A DNA stretch of 64,000 nucleotides from assembly GCF_001636405.1 (NCBI RefSeq), contig NZ_KV440950.1:364001-428000 (forward strand), in the 5' to 3' direction. The notes below the pieces were generated by a model. It made no database searches and was not told the DNA's origin. It worked only from the letters and a program-made list of their open reading frames with translations. How positions within the stretch are numbered: position 1 is the first letter of the stretch; every line of letters begins with the position of its first letter. The DNA is from Peribacillus frigoritolerans (lineage in GTDB: Bacteria > Bacillota > Bacilli > Bacillales > DSM-1321). The position numbers and the translations under genes were made by a program. This document shows, in pieces, positions 1 through 8,317 of this stretch.

Positions 1-479
1 TTGATCGGAGCTTTGGTGAAGATTCAACATGGAATGATGGGTTGATTTCATCGGAAAACCAATCATTGCGCCTCATGGTTTCATTCTTTACATTAGGTTG
101 CGCTAGAGGTTTTAATAAAGGGGAGCAAAACCAATTCATGTCCGCTGCCTCCATCATCTAGATTATTGGAGCGGGCGGTGCATTTAAAAATGTATGGCAA
201 GAGCTGGTTAATGAAGCCATTGCAAGTCAGTCTAGCGAAATCCTTTGATATTGTTGGGCTGGCTCGTTACAGCCATGATAAATATTAAGCTGCCTGCCGA
301 TCATATCTGCTGTCCTGGTGTTATACCTAAATTGCCGGTCCATTACTCCATCACATGTGAATGGAGCAGATTTTGGATGGTCAGCAGTCGCACAAACGAT
401 AAAGTCTTGAACGGTTATGGAAATGATTATATCAGTCGTTTCACTTATCCTAATCTTACTATTGAATTCAATTGTTTAA
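1..479 (+). pseudogene. gntP: decayed gluconate permease (GntP family), 3' part
   Basis: Broken GntP-family gluconate:H+ symporter, entering from the left edge. Pieces of the family read in two frames: FIGKPIIA from 47, then after a frameshift near 70-78 FFTLGCARGF and later IIGAGGAFKNVW, then after another shift near 240 LILLGWLVTAMI, and finally SHVNGADFGWSAVAQTIKS followed by TVMEMIISVVSL up to a TAA at 477-479. In-frame stops lie at 159-161 (TAG) and 408-410 (TGA, where the family has Trp). The middle also seems shortened by about 20 residues. It ends 22 bases before gntK, so this was probably a gntP-gntK operon. The identification rests on remembered family sequence. Confidence 0.8.
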
Positions 480-501
480 GAGAAAGGAGCATGATGTATA
501 T

Positions 502-2046
502 ATGAAACATTCAGGTTATATGATGGGGATCGATATTGGCACGACGAGTACGAAAGTTGTTCTTTTTTCAAAAGGGGGGGAAGTTGTCCAATCTTGTTCA
601 AGGGGTTATCCTCTGCACAGTCCAACTCCTTCCGTTGCGGAACAAGATCCCGAAGAAATTTATAAAGCGGTCATCATTGCTATAGGCGAGGTCATGATTG
701 CAAGCGGAATAGAAAAGCAAGAACTGGGCTTGATATCGTTCAGTTCGGCGATGCATAGCTTGATCGCCATGGGTAAGGATGGCAACCCGCTTACGAATAG
801 CATTACATGGGCGGATAATCGAAGTGTTGCTTATGCGAGGAAACTGAAGGCTTCGGAACAAGGGATGCAATTGTATCACAGGACCGGAACGCCTGTTCAC
901 CCGATGTCCCCAATCACGAAGGTAATGTGGTTAAAAAATGAGCACCCCGGGATTTTTAACGAAACGGACAAATTTATAGGAATTAAAGAATATATCATCT
1001 ATAAATTTTTCAATGAGTATGTAATGGATTATTCACTCGCTTCTGCAACGGGCATGTTCAACATGAATGACCTGAATTGGGATGAAGAGGCACTCACCAT
1101 TGCTGGAATTGGGGCTGATAAGCTGCCGATGCTTGTCCCTACAACGCATATCCTCTCAGATTTAAGTGAGGAATTAGCTTCAAAAATGAACATTCATGCT
1201 GGTACACCGTTTGTGATTGGAGCGAGTGATGGCGTGCTTGCCAACTTAGGTCAAAACGCAATCAAGCCAGGCGTTCTGGCAGTGACAATCGGAACGAGCG
1301 GTGCGGTAAGAACCGTCAGTGACAGGCCGCTTACCGATCCCAAAGGCCGGACATTCTGCTATGCCCTTACTGAGAATCATTGGGTAATCGGCGGACCGGT
1401 CAACAATGGGGGAATCACCTTCCGATGGGCACGCGATCAATTGGGCCGTGTGGAAATCGAAAAAGCGAAGGCTTCGGGACAGGACTCCTATGAGATTCTG
1501 ACGGACATGGCTTCTAATATTGCACCTGGTTCTGATGGGTTGATATTCCATCCGTATATGGCAGGGGAACGGGCACCATTATGGAGTGCCGATGCAAGGG
1601 GCTCCTTCTTTGGGCTGGCGCTTCATCACACTCGTGACCATATGGTCCGGGCAGTACTGGAGGGTGTAATGTATAACTTGTACAGTGTCCTTATAGCCGT
1701 AAAGGAATTGACCGGTGCTCCCGAGAAGATTCATGCAAGCGGCGGATTTGTCCGTTCGAAGCTCTGGCGCCAAATCATGGCTGATATATTCAATCAAAAC
1801 GTGACAATTCCAGAAAGCTTTGAGAGTTCGAGCTTAGGTGCCGCCGTTCTTGGATTATATGCTTTAGGCGAAATCGAAAGCCTTGAGGAGGTTGAGGGTA
1901 TGGTTGGTGAAACGAATGAACTTGTCCCGATCGAAGAGAACGTCAAAGTGTATGAAGAATTGATGTCAATTTATTTATCCGTAAGCAGGCAATTGGAAGG
2001 CGACTACAAGAGGATAGCGGATTTTCAAAGACGCCATTTAGAATGA
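502..2046 (+). CDS. gntK: gluconate kinase (FGGY family)
   Basis: Phosphorylates D-gluconate to 6-phosphogluconate with ATP, feeding the pentose phosphate pathway; cytoplasmic. 514 aa, the usual FGGY length. The N-terminal ATPase phosphate loop DIGTTSTK lies at residues 10-17. WADNRS, GGPVNNGGITFRW and GERAPLW are typical of GntK, and GGFVRSKLWRQIMAD marks the C-terminal FGGY domain. The start is the ATG at 502 behind AGAAAGGAG (481-489). A longer in-frame TTG at 472 lies upstream of that ribosome site and inside the permease remnant. The permease partner upstream is dead, so gluconate must enter by another transporter or arise inside the cell. Confidence 0.93.
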   Translation: MKHSGYMMGIDIGTTSTKVVLFSKGGEVVQSCSRGYPLHSPTPSVAEQDPEEIYKAVIIAIGEVMIASGIEKQELGLISFSSAMHSLIAMGKDGNPLTNSITWADNRSVAYARKLKASEQGMQLYHRTGTPVHPMSPITKVMWLKNEHPGIFNETDKFIGIKEYIIYKFFNEYVMDYSLASATGMFNMNDLNWDEEALTIAGIGADKLPMLVPTTHILSDLSEELASKMNIHAGTPFVIGASDGVLANLGQNAIKPGVLAVTIGTSGAVRTVSDRPLTDPKGRTFCYALTENHWVIGGPVNNGGITFRWARDQLGRVEIEKAKASGQDSYEILTDMASNIAPGSDGLIFHPYMAGERAPLWSADARGSFFGLALHHTRDHMVRAVLEGVMYNLYSVLIAVKELTGAPEKIHASGGFVRSKLWRQIMADIFNQNVTIPESFESSSLGAAVLGLYALGEIESLEEVEGMVGETNELVPIEENVKVYEELMSIYLSVSRQLEGDYKRIADFQRRHLE

Positions 2047-2171
2047 CTCTTAGGATGAATGAGCACTGAGCTTCAATTTGTCGAAAAGAGAGCGGACTTC
2101 AGAACACAACTGGAACTTTTTTAATAAAAACTGAGGAAAACAGGCTTTTCCTCGAATTTGTCTATAGTCTG

Positions 2172-2207
2172 AAAGCACAGATGCATAAGCACTGTGCTTT
2201 TCTTTTT
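2172..2207 (+). terminator. terminator after gntK
   Basis: Perfect 9-bp stem AAAGCACAG / CTGTGCTTT (2172-2180, 2192-2200) followed by TCTTTTT. Confidence 0.85.
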
Positions 2208-2258
2208 GCCTGGTAATTAAAATGGTAAGATGGAATAAAACGATAAGGGGAATTTCTT

Positions 2259-2735
2259 ATGGGAGCCAGTAAAACGAATGCAATGCGAATTCTTGATAAC
2301 AAACGTATAGAGTATGGCATGATGAGTTATGATGCCCGCGATGGAAAAATTGATGGGATCACTGTTGCGGACAAGATTGGAAAAGCGCCAGAAACCGTTT
2401 TTAAAACGCTTGTCACCCATAATGGACCCCAGCAGCTTTACGTATTTGTCATTCCTGTAGCCACCGAACTAGACTTGAAAAAAGCAGCGAAGGCAGCAGG
2501 TGCAAAAAAAATTGAAATGCTTGCGGTTAAAGATCTGCAAAAATACACAGGGTACATTCGGGGAGGCTGTTCCCCGATCGGAATGAAAAAACAATACCCG
2601 ACCTTTATCGATGAAAGTGCAGCAAACCTGACTGAAATCATCGTAAGTGGCGGGAAAATCGGTACACAGATCGTTTTAAAACCGTCAGAATTCCTGGAAG
2701 TCACACAAGCGGAATCTTCAGCCCTAATAAAATAA
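2259..2735 (+). CDS. ybaK: Cys-tRNA(Pro) deacylase, YbaK/EbsC family
   Basis: Trans-editing enzyme that hydrolyses cysteine wrongly attached to tRNA-Pro by prolyl-tRNA synthetase. 158 aa, a single YbaK/aaRS-associated domain spanning the protein. Family features are FKTLV with the conserved substrate-contacting Lys near residue 49, and the GGCSPIG loop near residues 101-107. ATG 2259 follows an AAGGGG ribosome site about 8 bases upstream. Monocistronic between terminators. Assignment to the family is firm; Cys-tRNA(Pro) as substrate is inherited from the characterised member. Confidence 0.88.
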   Translation: MGASKTNAMRILDNKRIEYGMMSYDARDGKIDGITVADKIGKAPETVFKTLVTHNGPQQLYVFVIPVATELDLKKAAKAAGAKKIEMLAVKDLQKYTGYIRGGCSPIGMKKQYPTFIDESAANLTEIIVSGGKIGTQIVLKPSEFLEVTQAESSALIK

Positions 2736-2824
2736 ATTGTTTACCTTTAGGTATTCACCTATTAGGCACTTTTTTCATACGCTGTCTTGAAGATCACATC
2801 TTTATTGTGAGGGAGAGTGTAAAA

Positions 2825-3943
2825 GTGACAGGAAAAGTGATGAATTATTTCGCTGGAGGCAATACGGCTAAAGGTTTTTATAGTTTATATGATTCAAATT
2901 TAAAAGGTCTGGAAAGATTATTCATATTAAAAGGCGGACCTGGTTCCGGTAAATCGACCATTATGAAAAAAATCGGCCAAGAATGGCTGGATAAAGGCTA
3001 TGACATCGAGTATTTACATTGTTCGTCCGATAACGATTCCATTGATGGAGTAATCATACCGGCTTTGAAAATCGGTATCGTGGATGGGACTGCGCCGCAT
3101 GTAATTGAGCCGAAGGCACCAGGGGCGATTGAGGAATATGTGAATCTTGGGGCTGCCTGGGATTCCCAGCAGCTGGCTTCTGAAAGAGCGGCTATCATAA
3201 AGTTGACGAATGCGAGAAGCAAGAGTTTCGAAAAAGCATATGCCCTATTCGCTGAAGCATTAAAGATACATGATGAATGGGAAGACATTTACAAGTCAAA
3301 TATTGATTTCGCAAAATTGAATGGGTTGACCAATAAATTGATTGAAAGCTTTTATAGAGATATCGCCCTTAATAAGAAGTCGGATGTTCGTCACCGATTC
3401 TTAGGTGCAGCTACACCAACTGGTGCAGTTGATTTCATACCCAATATTACTGAGGGAATACAAAAACGGTACTTTTTAAAGGGGCGTCCAGGTTCAGGGA
3501 AATCAACGATGCTGAAGAAGATTGCAAAGGCTGCGGAGCAAAGGGGCTTTGATGTGGAAATATATCATTGTGGTTTCGATCCGCATAGCTTGGACATGGT
3601 AATCGTCCGGGAGGTGGGAATCGCCATCTTTGACAGCACATCGCCTCATGAATATTTCCCGAGTTGTGGTGGGGACGAAATCATTGATATATATAAAACG
3701 GCCATTTTGCCAGGAACAGATGAAATATATGCCGATCAATTAAAGGATGTTTCCACCAGGTATCGGACGAAAATGAATGAAGCGACAGCAAATCTGGCAA
3801 AGGCAAAAGAGCTGCATGACGAACTCGAAAAGATTTATGTAAAAGCAATGGATTTTACAGCCATCGATGATATTCAAAAAGACATCAATGAACAGATTAC
3901 TGAACGGGCACAAGATGCCGATAGAAAAACGATTCTACATTAA
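2825..3943 (+). CDS. tandem P-loop ATPase of unknown function
   Basis: 372 aa made of two similar halves, each with its own Walker A: FILKGGPGSGKSTIMKKIG near residue 35 and YFLKGRPGSGKSTMLKKIA near residue 220. After each P-loop comes G(Y/F)D(I/V)E..HC, then a strand ending in DGTAPH or DSTSPH, then a long helical stretch ending HDEWEDIY or HDELEKIY. This is an internal duplication of one ATPase unit. GTG 2825 is preferred because GAGGGAG (2808-2815) sits about 9 bases upstream; the in-frame GTG at 2807 overlaps that site. I recall uncharacterised single-gene relatives in other spore-forming Firmicutes but no known function. A strong terminator follows directly. Confidence 0.85.
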   Translation: MTGKVMNYFAGGNTAKGFYSLYDSNLKGLERLFILKGGPGSGKSTIMKKIGQEWLDKGYDIEYLHCSSDNDSIDGVIIPALKIGIVDGTAPHVIEPKAPGAIEEYVNLGAAWDSQQLASERAAIIKLTNARSKSFEKAYALFAEALKIHDEWEDIYKSNIDFAKLNGLTNKLIESFYRDIALNKKSDVRHRFLGAATPTGAVDFIPNITEGIQKRYFLKGRPGSGKSTMLKKIAKAAEQRGFDVEIYHCGFDPHSLDMVIVREVGIAIFDSTSPHEYFPSCGGDEIIDIYKTAILPGTDEIYADQLKDVSTRYRTKMNEATANLAKAKELHDELEKIYVKAMDFTAIDDIQKDINEQITERAQDADRKTILH

Positions 3944-3945
3944 GA

Positions 3946-3984
3946 AAATAAACTGCGCCTACCTTAAATAGGCGCAGTTTATTT
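3946..3984 (+). terminator. strong terminator after tandem P-loop gene
   Basis: Perfect 16-bp stem AAATAAACTGCGCCTA / TAGGCGCAGTTTATTT with a 7-base loop; its A/T ends make it usable in both directions. Confidence 0.9.
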
Positions 3985-4108
3985 ATATACATAAAAGACT
4001 TTTTAACCCCTGAAGCCACATCAAGAATATGTACGGGTTTGTTAAACGTGTTTATCCACGCCCTTTCGGTTAAAATAGGGATTATATTGAAAAAAGGGGC
4101 CGATTGAA

Positions 4109-4975
4109 TTGATAAAGACGATTGCGATTGATATGGACGGAACATTGCTAAACAAAATGCAAAAGGTCAGTGAGGAAAATAAACAAGCAATCAAGAGGGC
4201 GCAAAGCGAGGGAGTGGAAGTGATCATTGCTACTGGAAGATCTTATGTGGAAGCAAGGTTCGCTTTAGATGAAGCAGGCATCGTTTGCCCTGTCATCTGT
4301 GTAAATGGTGCTGCCCTCTTCACGGAGGAAGGAAAGATTGCCGCTTCCAATCCAATGTCAGCAGCCACTGCTAAAATGGTTGCTGGATTCCTCGAAGAAC
4401 AAGGGATTTATTTCGAAATATATACGAGTCAGGGGATTTATTCCAAAGACTATGAAAACGCAATATCTGTTTTGGTTGATGTATTCGTTACAGCCAATCC
4501 CGACATTGACCCTGAGGGTATGCGAAAATTTGCAGAGCAGCGTTTACAACTGGGACAGGTAACTTCCATTTCCGATTATTCCGAGTTATTCAGCCGTTCG
4601 AATGAGGAATATTATAAAATTCTCAGCTTCTCAAAGGATTTAACTTTATTAAATCAAATTGCTTCGAAATTGGAAGGACAGGGAGTTACAGTCACTTCAT
4701 CAGGACGTGAAAATGTAGAAATCATGAGTGAAACGGCTCAAAAAGGTACGGCACTTGAAACATATGTGAATGGAAAATCCGGCTCGATGCAGGAAACCAT
4801 GGCTATTGGGGATAATTATAATGATGTATCCATGTTTGAACGGGTAGGTTTGTCTGTCGCAATGGGAAATGCCCCGCTCGAAATTAAAAAACTGTGTGAT
4901 GAAGTAACAGGCAAGAATGATGAATCAGGCGTCGCGGAGGCCATTTTAAAGGTACTTAAACAGTCAGCCTATTAA
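4109..4975 (+). CDS. HAD-IIB (Cof-type) phosphatase
   Basis: Cytoplasmic sugar-phosphate or nucleotide-phosphate phosphatase of the Cof/YcsE-like HAD-IIB group. 288 aa, typical length. Motif I DMDGTLL (residues 8-14) carries the nucleophilic and general-acid Asp, motif II Thr is in ATGRS (near 42), and motif IV GDNYNDVSMF lies near residue 233. The segment between carries the C2 cap. The start is TTG 4109, 8-9 bases behind AAAAGGGG; the first residues are then MIKTIAIDMDG. Substrate cannot be told from sequence. The next gene begins 27 bases downstream with its own ribosome site, so co-transcription is likely. Confidence 0.87.
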   Translation: MIKTIAIDMDGTLLNKMQKVSEENKQAIKRAQSEGVEVIIATGRSYVEARFALDEAGIVCPVICVNGAALFTEEGKIAASNPMSAATAKMVAGFLEEQGIYFEIYTSQGIYSKDYENAISVLVDVFVTANPDIDPEGMRKFAEQRLQLGQVTSISDYSELFSRSNEEYYKILSFSKDLTLLNQIASKLEGQGVTVTSSGRENVEIMSETAQKGTALETYVNGKSGSMQETMAIGDNYNDVSMFERVGLSVAMGNAPLEIKKLCDEVTGKNDESGVAEAILKVLKQSAY

Positions 4976-5002
4976 ACTCATGAATCAAAGGGGGAAAAGA
5001 CA

Positions 5003-6091
5003 TTGAAAAAATTGCTCTTATTTTTCCTTATGGCTACATTGTTTTTAACTGGTTGCAACATGAATGATGATGACACTGAAACCGAGCCGAATCCTGATAA
5101 GGAAGTGACGGGCACTTTAGGGGAAGATCCGGATGTGTTGGTAACGAACCTGCAGGCCCCGTGGTCGATTCAGAAGAATGGGGACACAATGTATGTGTCA
5201 GAGCGGACAGGAACCATCGTCGAATGGGACAAGGATAAGATGACACGGCAAAAGGTCAATCTTAAAAAGACATTGTCAGCTAAAGCGGAAGCTGGATTTC
5301 TTGGATTTTTGCTAGCTCCCGATTTCTCTAAGAGCGGGCAAGCTTTCGCCTATTATACTTATGAAGAGGGCGGGGATTCCATCAATCGCATCGTCATTTT
5401 AGAAAAAAATGATGATATATGGCAGGAGATGGAGACCTTAATCGACGGAATACCAAGCGGGGACTTCCACCATGGCGGCAGGATCAAGATTGGACCGGAT
5501 GGTAAGCTATATGCAACAACAGGTGATGCAAGAAAGTCTGAAATCGCACAGGACATAGAATCTTTAGGCGGGAAAATTCTGCGCTTGAACCTGGATGGCA
5601 CCATTCCTAAAGATAATCCTTTCGGGAATTCATATGTCTATTCATACGGTCACCGCAATCCACAAGGTCTGGCTTGGGATGAAGCAGGAGAGTTGTATGA
5701 AAGTGAGCACGGAGATTCGGCCCTCGATGAATTAAATAAAATTGACCCCGGTAAGAACTATGGCTGGCCAGAGATACAGGGCGATGAGCAGAAACCGGAT
5801 ATGGTAAAACCATTGATTCATTCCGGTGAAAATACATGGGCTCCTTCAGGCATGGCCTATTTTGATGGAAAGCTATATTTTGCAGCCTTAAGGGGCGAAG
5901 CGCTAAAGAGTTACGATGTAAAGAGCGGAAAACTGACCAATATCATAACGGGCTCAGGAAGGATACGTGATGTATTCGTTGATGAAGAATTCATATATTT
6001 CATAAGCAACAATACGGACGGCCGAGGAAATCCTGATGAAAAGGATGATAAGCTATATCGTTTGCCGCTATCTCGGTTAAATATGCCTTGA
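5003..6091 (+). CDS. PQQ-dependent sugar dehydrogenase-like lipoprotein (GSDH family)
   Basis: Secreted, membrane-anchored beta-propeller of the glucose/sorbosone dehydrogenase family. 362 aa. Hydrophobic signal residues 3-14 end in lipobox LTGC (15-18), so Cys18 would be lipidated. Then come a short acidic linker and propeller motifs: FHHGGRIKIGPDGKLYATTGD, YGHRNPQGLAWD, ESEHGDSALDELN and GKNYGWPEIQG. The active-site His and Arg of the family are present (HHGGR, GHRNPQG). TTG 5003 follows AAAGGGGG. Actual dehydrogenase activity and the PQQ supply are unproven; no pqq genes are in the window. If it oxidises glucose it would produce gluconolactone, which fits the gntK nearby, but that link is speculative. 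Confidence 0.85.
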   Translation: MKKLLLFFLMATLFLTGCNMNDDDTETEPNPDKEVTGTLGEDPDVLVTNLQAPWSIQKNGDTMYVSERTGTIVEWDKDKMTRQKVNLKKTLSAKAEAGFLGFLLAPDFSKSGQAFAYYTYEEGGDSINRIVILEKNDDIWQEMETLIDGIPSGDFHHGGRIKIGPDGKLYATTGDARKSEIAQDIESLGGKILRLNLDGTIPKDNPFGNSYVYSYGHRNPQGLAWDEAGELYESEHGDSALDELNKIDPGKNYGWPEIQGDEQKPDMVKPLIHSGENTWAPSGMAYFDGKLYFAALRGEALKSYDVKSGKLTNIITGSGRIRDVFVDEEFIYFISNNTDGRGNPDEKDDKLYRLPLSRLNMP

Positions 6092-6125
6092 TGTTATCAA
6101 TGAGCAGAAAAGAAGCATATATTTG

Positions 6126-6157
6126 GGAAACCTCGCCAATAGCGGGGTTTCCTTTTT
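6126..6157 (+). terminator. terminator after sugar dehydrogenase gene
   Basis: GGAAACCTCG / CGGGGTTTCC stem (one G-U pair) with a 7-base loop, then TTTTT. Confidence 0.85.
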
Positions 6158-6179
6158 GTGTATGGCACGACTAACGCCG

Positions 6180-6366
6180 TGAAACTCACGTGTAAAAGCA
6201 TGAAATTCACGAGTAAAAGCATGAAATTCACGAGTAAAAGCATGAAATTCACGAGTAAAAGTGCGAAATTCACGAGTAAAGTTGTGAAACTCACGAGTAA
6301 AGGGGTGAAACTCACGAATAACGCCCAAACTCACGAGTAAAAGCGTGAAATTCACGAGTAAAATCG
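6180..6366. repeat. array of nine 21-bp tandem repeats
   Basis: Nine direct copies of a 21-base unit whose core is TGAAATTCACGAGTAAAAG. Units begin at 6180, 6201, 6222, 6243, 6264, 6285, 6306, 6327 (19 bases, two lost) and 6346. Copies 2-4 are nearly identical while the outer ones drift (GAAACTCACG, GTTG, GGGG). The 21-base period is a multiple of three, so both strands show repeating open frames (MKFTSKS on +, FTREFHA on -). No ribosome site or start supports translation. The array sits between two terminators and upstream of the MarR promoter. Function unknown. Confidence 0.92.
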
Positions 6367-6368
6367 CG

Positions 6369-6392
6369 AATCCCCTGAAAAGGGATTTTTTT
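6369..6392 (+). terminator. terminator-like hairpin after the repeat array
   Basis: AATCCC / GGGATT stem (6369-6374, 6382-6387) with a 7-base loop leading straight into a T run. Confidence 0.65.
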
Positions 6393-6484
6393 GTCTCGGA
6401 AGTGGTGTAGAAGCTGAGGATACCGTGTCCCTACGATTGTTTTCGTTCTTCCTGAGGGCTAGACATTTTTATTGAATAGGTATA

Positions 6485-6502
6485 TAGTTACCTAGGTAAC
6501 TA
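6485..6502. promoter_or_regulatory. perfect 18-bp palindrome, probable MarR operator
   Basis: TAGTTACCTAGGTAACTA is an exact inverted repeat 20 bases before the MarR start codon and just upstream of its AGGAGG. Possible promoter elements TAGACA and TATATA lie immediately upstream, so a bound dimer would block the promoter. Autoregulation of the MarR/MFS pair is inferred. Confidence 0.85.
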
Positions 6503-6521
6503 CTTTACAGGAGGAATACCT

Positions 6522-6941
6522 TTGTCCTTTCAAAATGGTTTTTTTCATCATAACTTACAATTTTCAAGGTCATTTACGAAAAAGTTAAATGAACAATTGG
6601 CCAAGGTTGATCTTTATCATTCCCAATGGTCGATTGTATATTATCTGAGTCAGTTCGGCTGTTCTACGCTTGTTGAAATAAGCACTTATTTAGATGTGGA
6701 GAAACCGACGGTAACCAGGACGGTAAACCGATTGGAAGAACTTGAGTTGATTGAACAAGTTCCAGGAAAAGATAAACGGGAACGGAGAATACGGTTAACG
6801 GAGTCAGGTTTAAGGACTTATCAAGAGGCCAAAAAGGTAGTTGAGGAATTTGAACTTCAATTAATGAGCGGTTTGGCTGAAGAAGACCGGGAGGCAACGT
6901 TACGTACGTTGATTTTCCTGAAGGAAAAATTAAAACAATAG
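6522..6941 (+). CDS. MarR-family transcriptional regulator
   Basis: 139 aa winged-helix dimeric repressor. The recognition helix region reads DVEKPTVTRTVNRLEELELI (around residues 58-78), followed by the wing DKRERRIRLT with its typical conserved Asp-Arg-Arg pattern. TTG 6522 is placed by AGGAGG about 8 bases upstream. It is 18 bases upstream of an MFS exporter and has a perfect 18-bp palindrome in its promoter, the classic arrangement for a drug-sensing repressor that controls itself and the pump. The B. subtilis ywoH/ywoG pair has the same composition. Ligand unknown. Confidence 0.9.
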   Translation: MSFQNGFFHHNLQFSRSFTKKLNEQLAKVDLYHSQWSIVYYLSQFGCSTLVEISTYLDVEKPTVTRTVNRLEELELIEQVPGKDKRERRIRLTESGLRTYQEAKKVVEEFELQLMSGLAEEDREATLRTLIFLKEKLKQ

Positions 6942-6959
6942 TAAGGAAGAAGGATTGAA

Positions 6960-8165
6960 ATGAATCACAAACCGAAATTGTGGACGAAAGACTTTCTGAT
7001 TGTTTCGTCTGTGAACTTTTTTCTATTTTTAACTTTTTATGTCCTGATGGTGACATTGACCATTTATACCATGGATAATTTTAATGCGTCGCAAGCACAA
7101 GCAGGGCTTGCTTCAAGTATTTTTGTTCTGGGGGCTGTGCTTGTCAGACCGATTGCAGGGAAAAAAATTGACAAGATCGGCCGCAGAAAGATGTTGCTTG
7201 GCTCGTTGGTTCTATTCCTGATCGCATCCATCGGCTATTTCCTGGTGATTAGTTTATCCCTCTTATTGATCGATCGGTTTATTCAAGGTTTTGCTTTTGG
7301 CCTTGCCACTACGGCAACTGGAACGATTGCTGCGGATATCATTCCGAATGAAAGACGCGGGGAAGGTACGGGTTACTTTGCCATGAGTACCAACTTGGCA
7401 ATGGCATTCGGTCCGTTCATTGGATTGTTGATAACACAGCATTTCAGTTATTCCATCATTTTCTATGCAGCCTCCTTATTTGCCGCATTTTCTTTAGTTG
7501 CATCATTATTCATGAATGTGCCTGAGGGGGATAAGGGCGGAGCTTCGCCACAAAAAGGATTTAAAATCAGCGATTACTTTGAAAAAAGGGCACTGCCCAT
7601 TTCCATTTTTATCGGGTTTGCCGGATTTACCTATTCGAGCATCTTGTCCTATTTAACGTCTTTTGCAAAGGAAATGGATTTAATGGATGCGGCGAGCTTT
7701 TTCTTTGTCGTTTTTGCTGTTTTCCTTTTGGCGTCCCGTCCGTTTACAGGACGGATGTTTGATGTGAAGGGGGAAAATGCAGTTATTTACCCATCGCTCT
7801 TACTATTTGCCGTCGGTATGGTCATCCTCAGTCAATCCCATCATGGTATTACGCTTCTGATTGCCGGCGCCTTGATCGGAGTGGGGTACGGTACATTCCA
7901 ATCAAGCTGTCAAGCGATTTCCATCAAGGAAGCCCCATCAAATCGGATGGGATTAGCCACATCCACATTTTTTACAATGTATGACTTCGGTATTGGTGTT
8001 GGTCCATTCCTATTGGGATTCCTTATTCCATTTACAGGGTTCAAAGGGTTATTCATGGGAATGTCGGTTTTTGCATTCGTACTTATTGGCATTTATTACT
8101 TGGCACATGGGAAAAAAGCCTCGGCAAGAGTGAAAATGCAGCATGAGGAACGATTGTCTGCCTGA
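6960..8165 (+). CDS. MFS transporter, probable drug exporter
   Basis: 401 aa, about 12 predicted membrane segments. The MFS signature between TM2 and TM3 reads GKKIDKIGRRKMLL (residues about 66-80), and the motif in TM4-5 reads ERRGEGTGYFAMSTNLAMAFGP, as in DHA1-type efflux pumps. ATG 6960 follows AAGAAGGA. It is co-transcribed with the MarR gene 18 bases upstream and should be induced when MarR releases the palindromic operator. Similar in size and neighbour to B. subtilis YwoG. Substrate is not predictable. Confidence 0.88.
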   Translation: MNHKPKLWTKDFLIVSSVNFFLFLTFYVLMVTLTIYTMDNFNASQAQAGLASSIFVLGAVLVRPIAGKKIDKIGRRKMLLGSLVLFLIASIGYFLVISLSLLLIDRFIQGFAFGLATTATGTIAADIIPNERRGEGTGYFAMSTNLAMAFGPFIGLLITQHFSYSIIFYAASLFAAFSLVASLFMNVPEGDKGGASPQKGFKISDYFEKRALPISIFIGFAGFTYSSILSYLTSFAKEMDLMDAASFFFVVFAVFLLASRPFTGRMFDVKGENAVIYPSLLLFAVGMVILSQSHHGITLLIAGALIGVGYGTFQSSCQAISIKEAPSNRMGLATSTFFTMYDFGIGVGPFLLGFLIPFTGFKGLFMGMSVFAFVLIGIYYLAHGKKASARVKMQHEERLSA

Positions 8166-8249
8166 ATTTTTTCAATAGGATTGTATAAAAAGAAGAATTT
8201 TGGGGATGCTTATATTATGATTGATTTTCCAAAGTATCCCCCTTTTCTC

Positions 8250-8277
8250 CGCCTGTAATCCAACAGGCGTTTTTTTT
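8250..8277 (+). terminator. terminator after MFS gene
   Basis: CGCCTGT / ACAGGCG stem with a 6-base loop followed by eight T. Confidence 0.9.
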
Positions 8278-8290
8278 ATGCCATAAACAA

Positions 8291-8317
8291 AGAAAACCGC
8301 CTTATTGGCGGTTTTCT
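8291..8317 (-). terminator. terminator after bshB2
   Basis: AGAAAACCGCC / GGCGGTTTTCT perfect stem, 5-base loop, overlapping the bshB2 stop codon. The A-rich flank acts as the U tract for the minus strand. Confidence 0.8.

Noticed and set aside
2152-2171. Third copy of the dispersed repeat, reversed
   Set aside because: Only about 20 bases of the hairpin arm match; the middle and the TTTTCCGAACCT end are absent.
6077-6355. Overlapping repeat-encoded ORFs on both strands (MKFTSKS and FTREFHA repeats)
   Set aside because: They arise from the 21-base period; no ribosome site, start or conserved family supports translation.
6180-6366. CRISPR array
   Set aside because: Repeats are directly adjacent with no unique spacers, and no cas genes are present.
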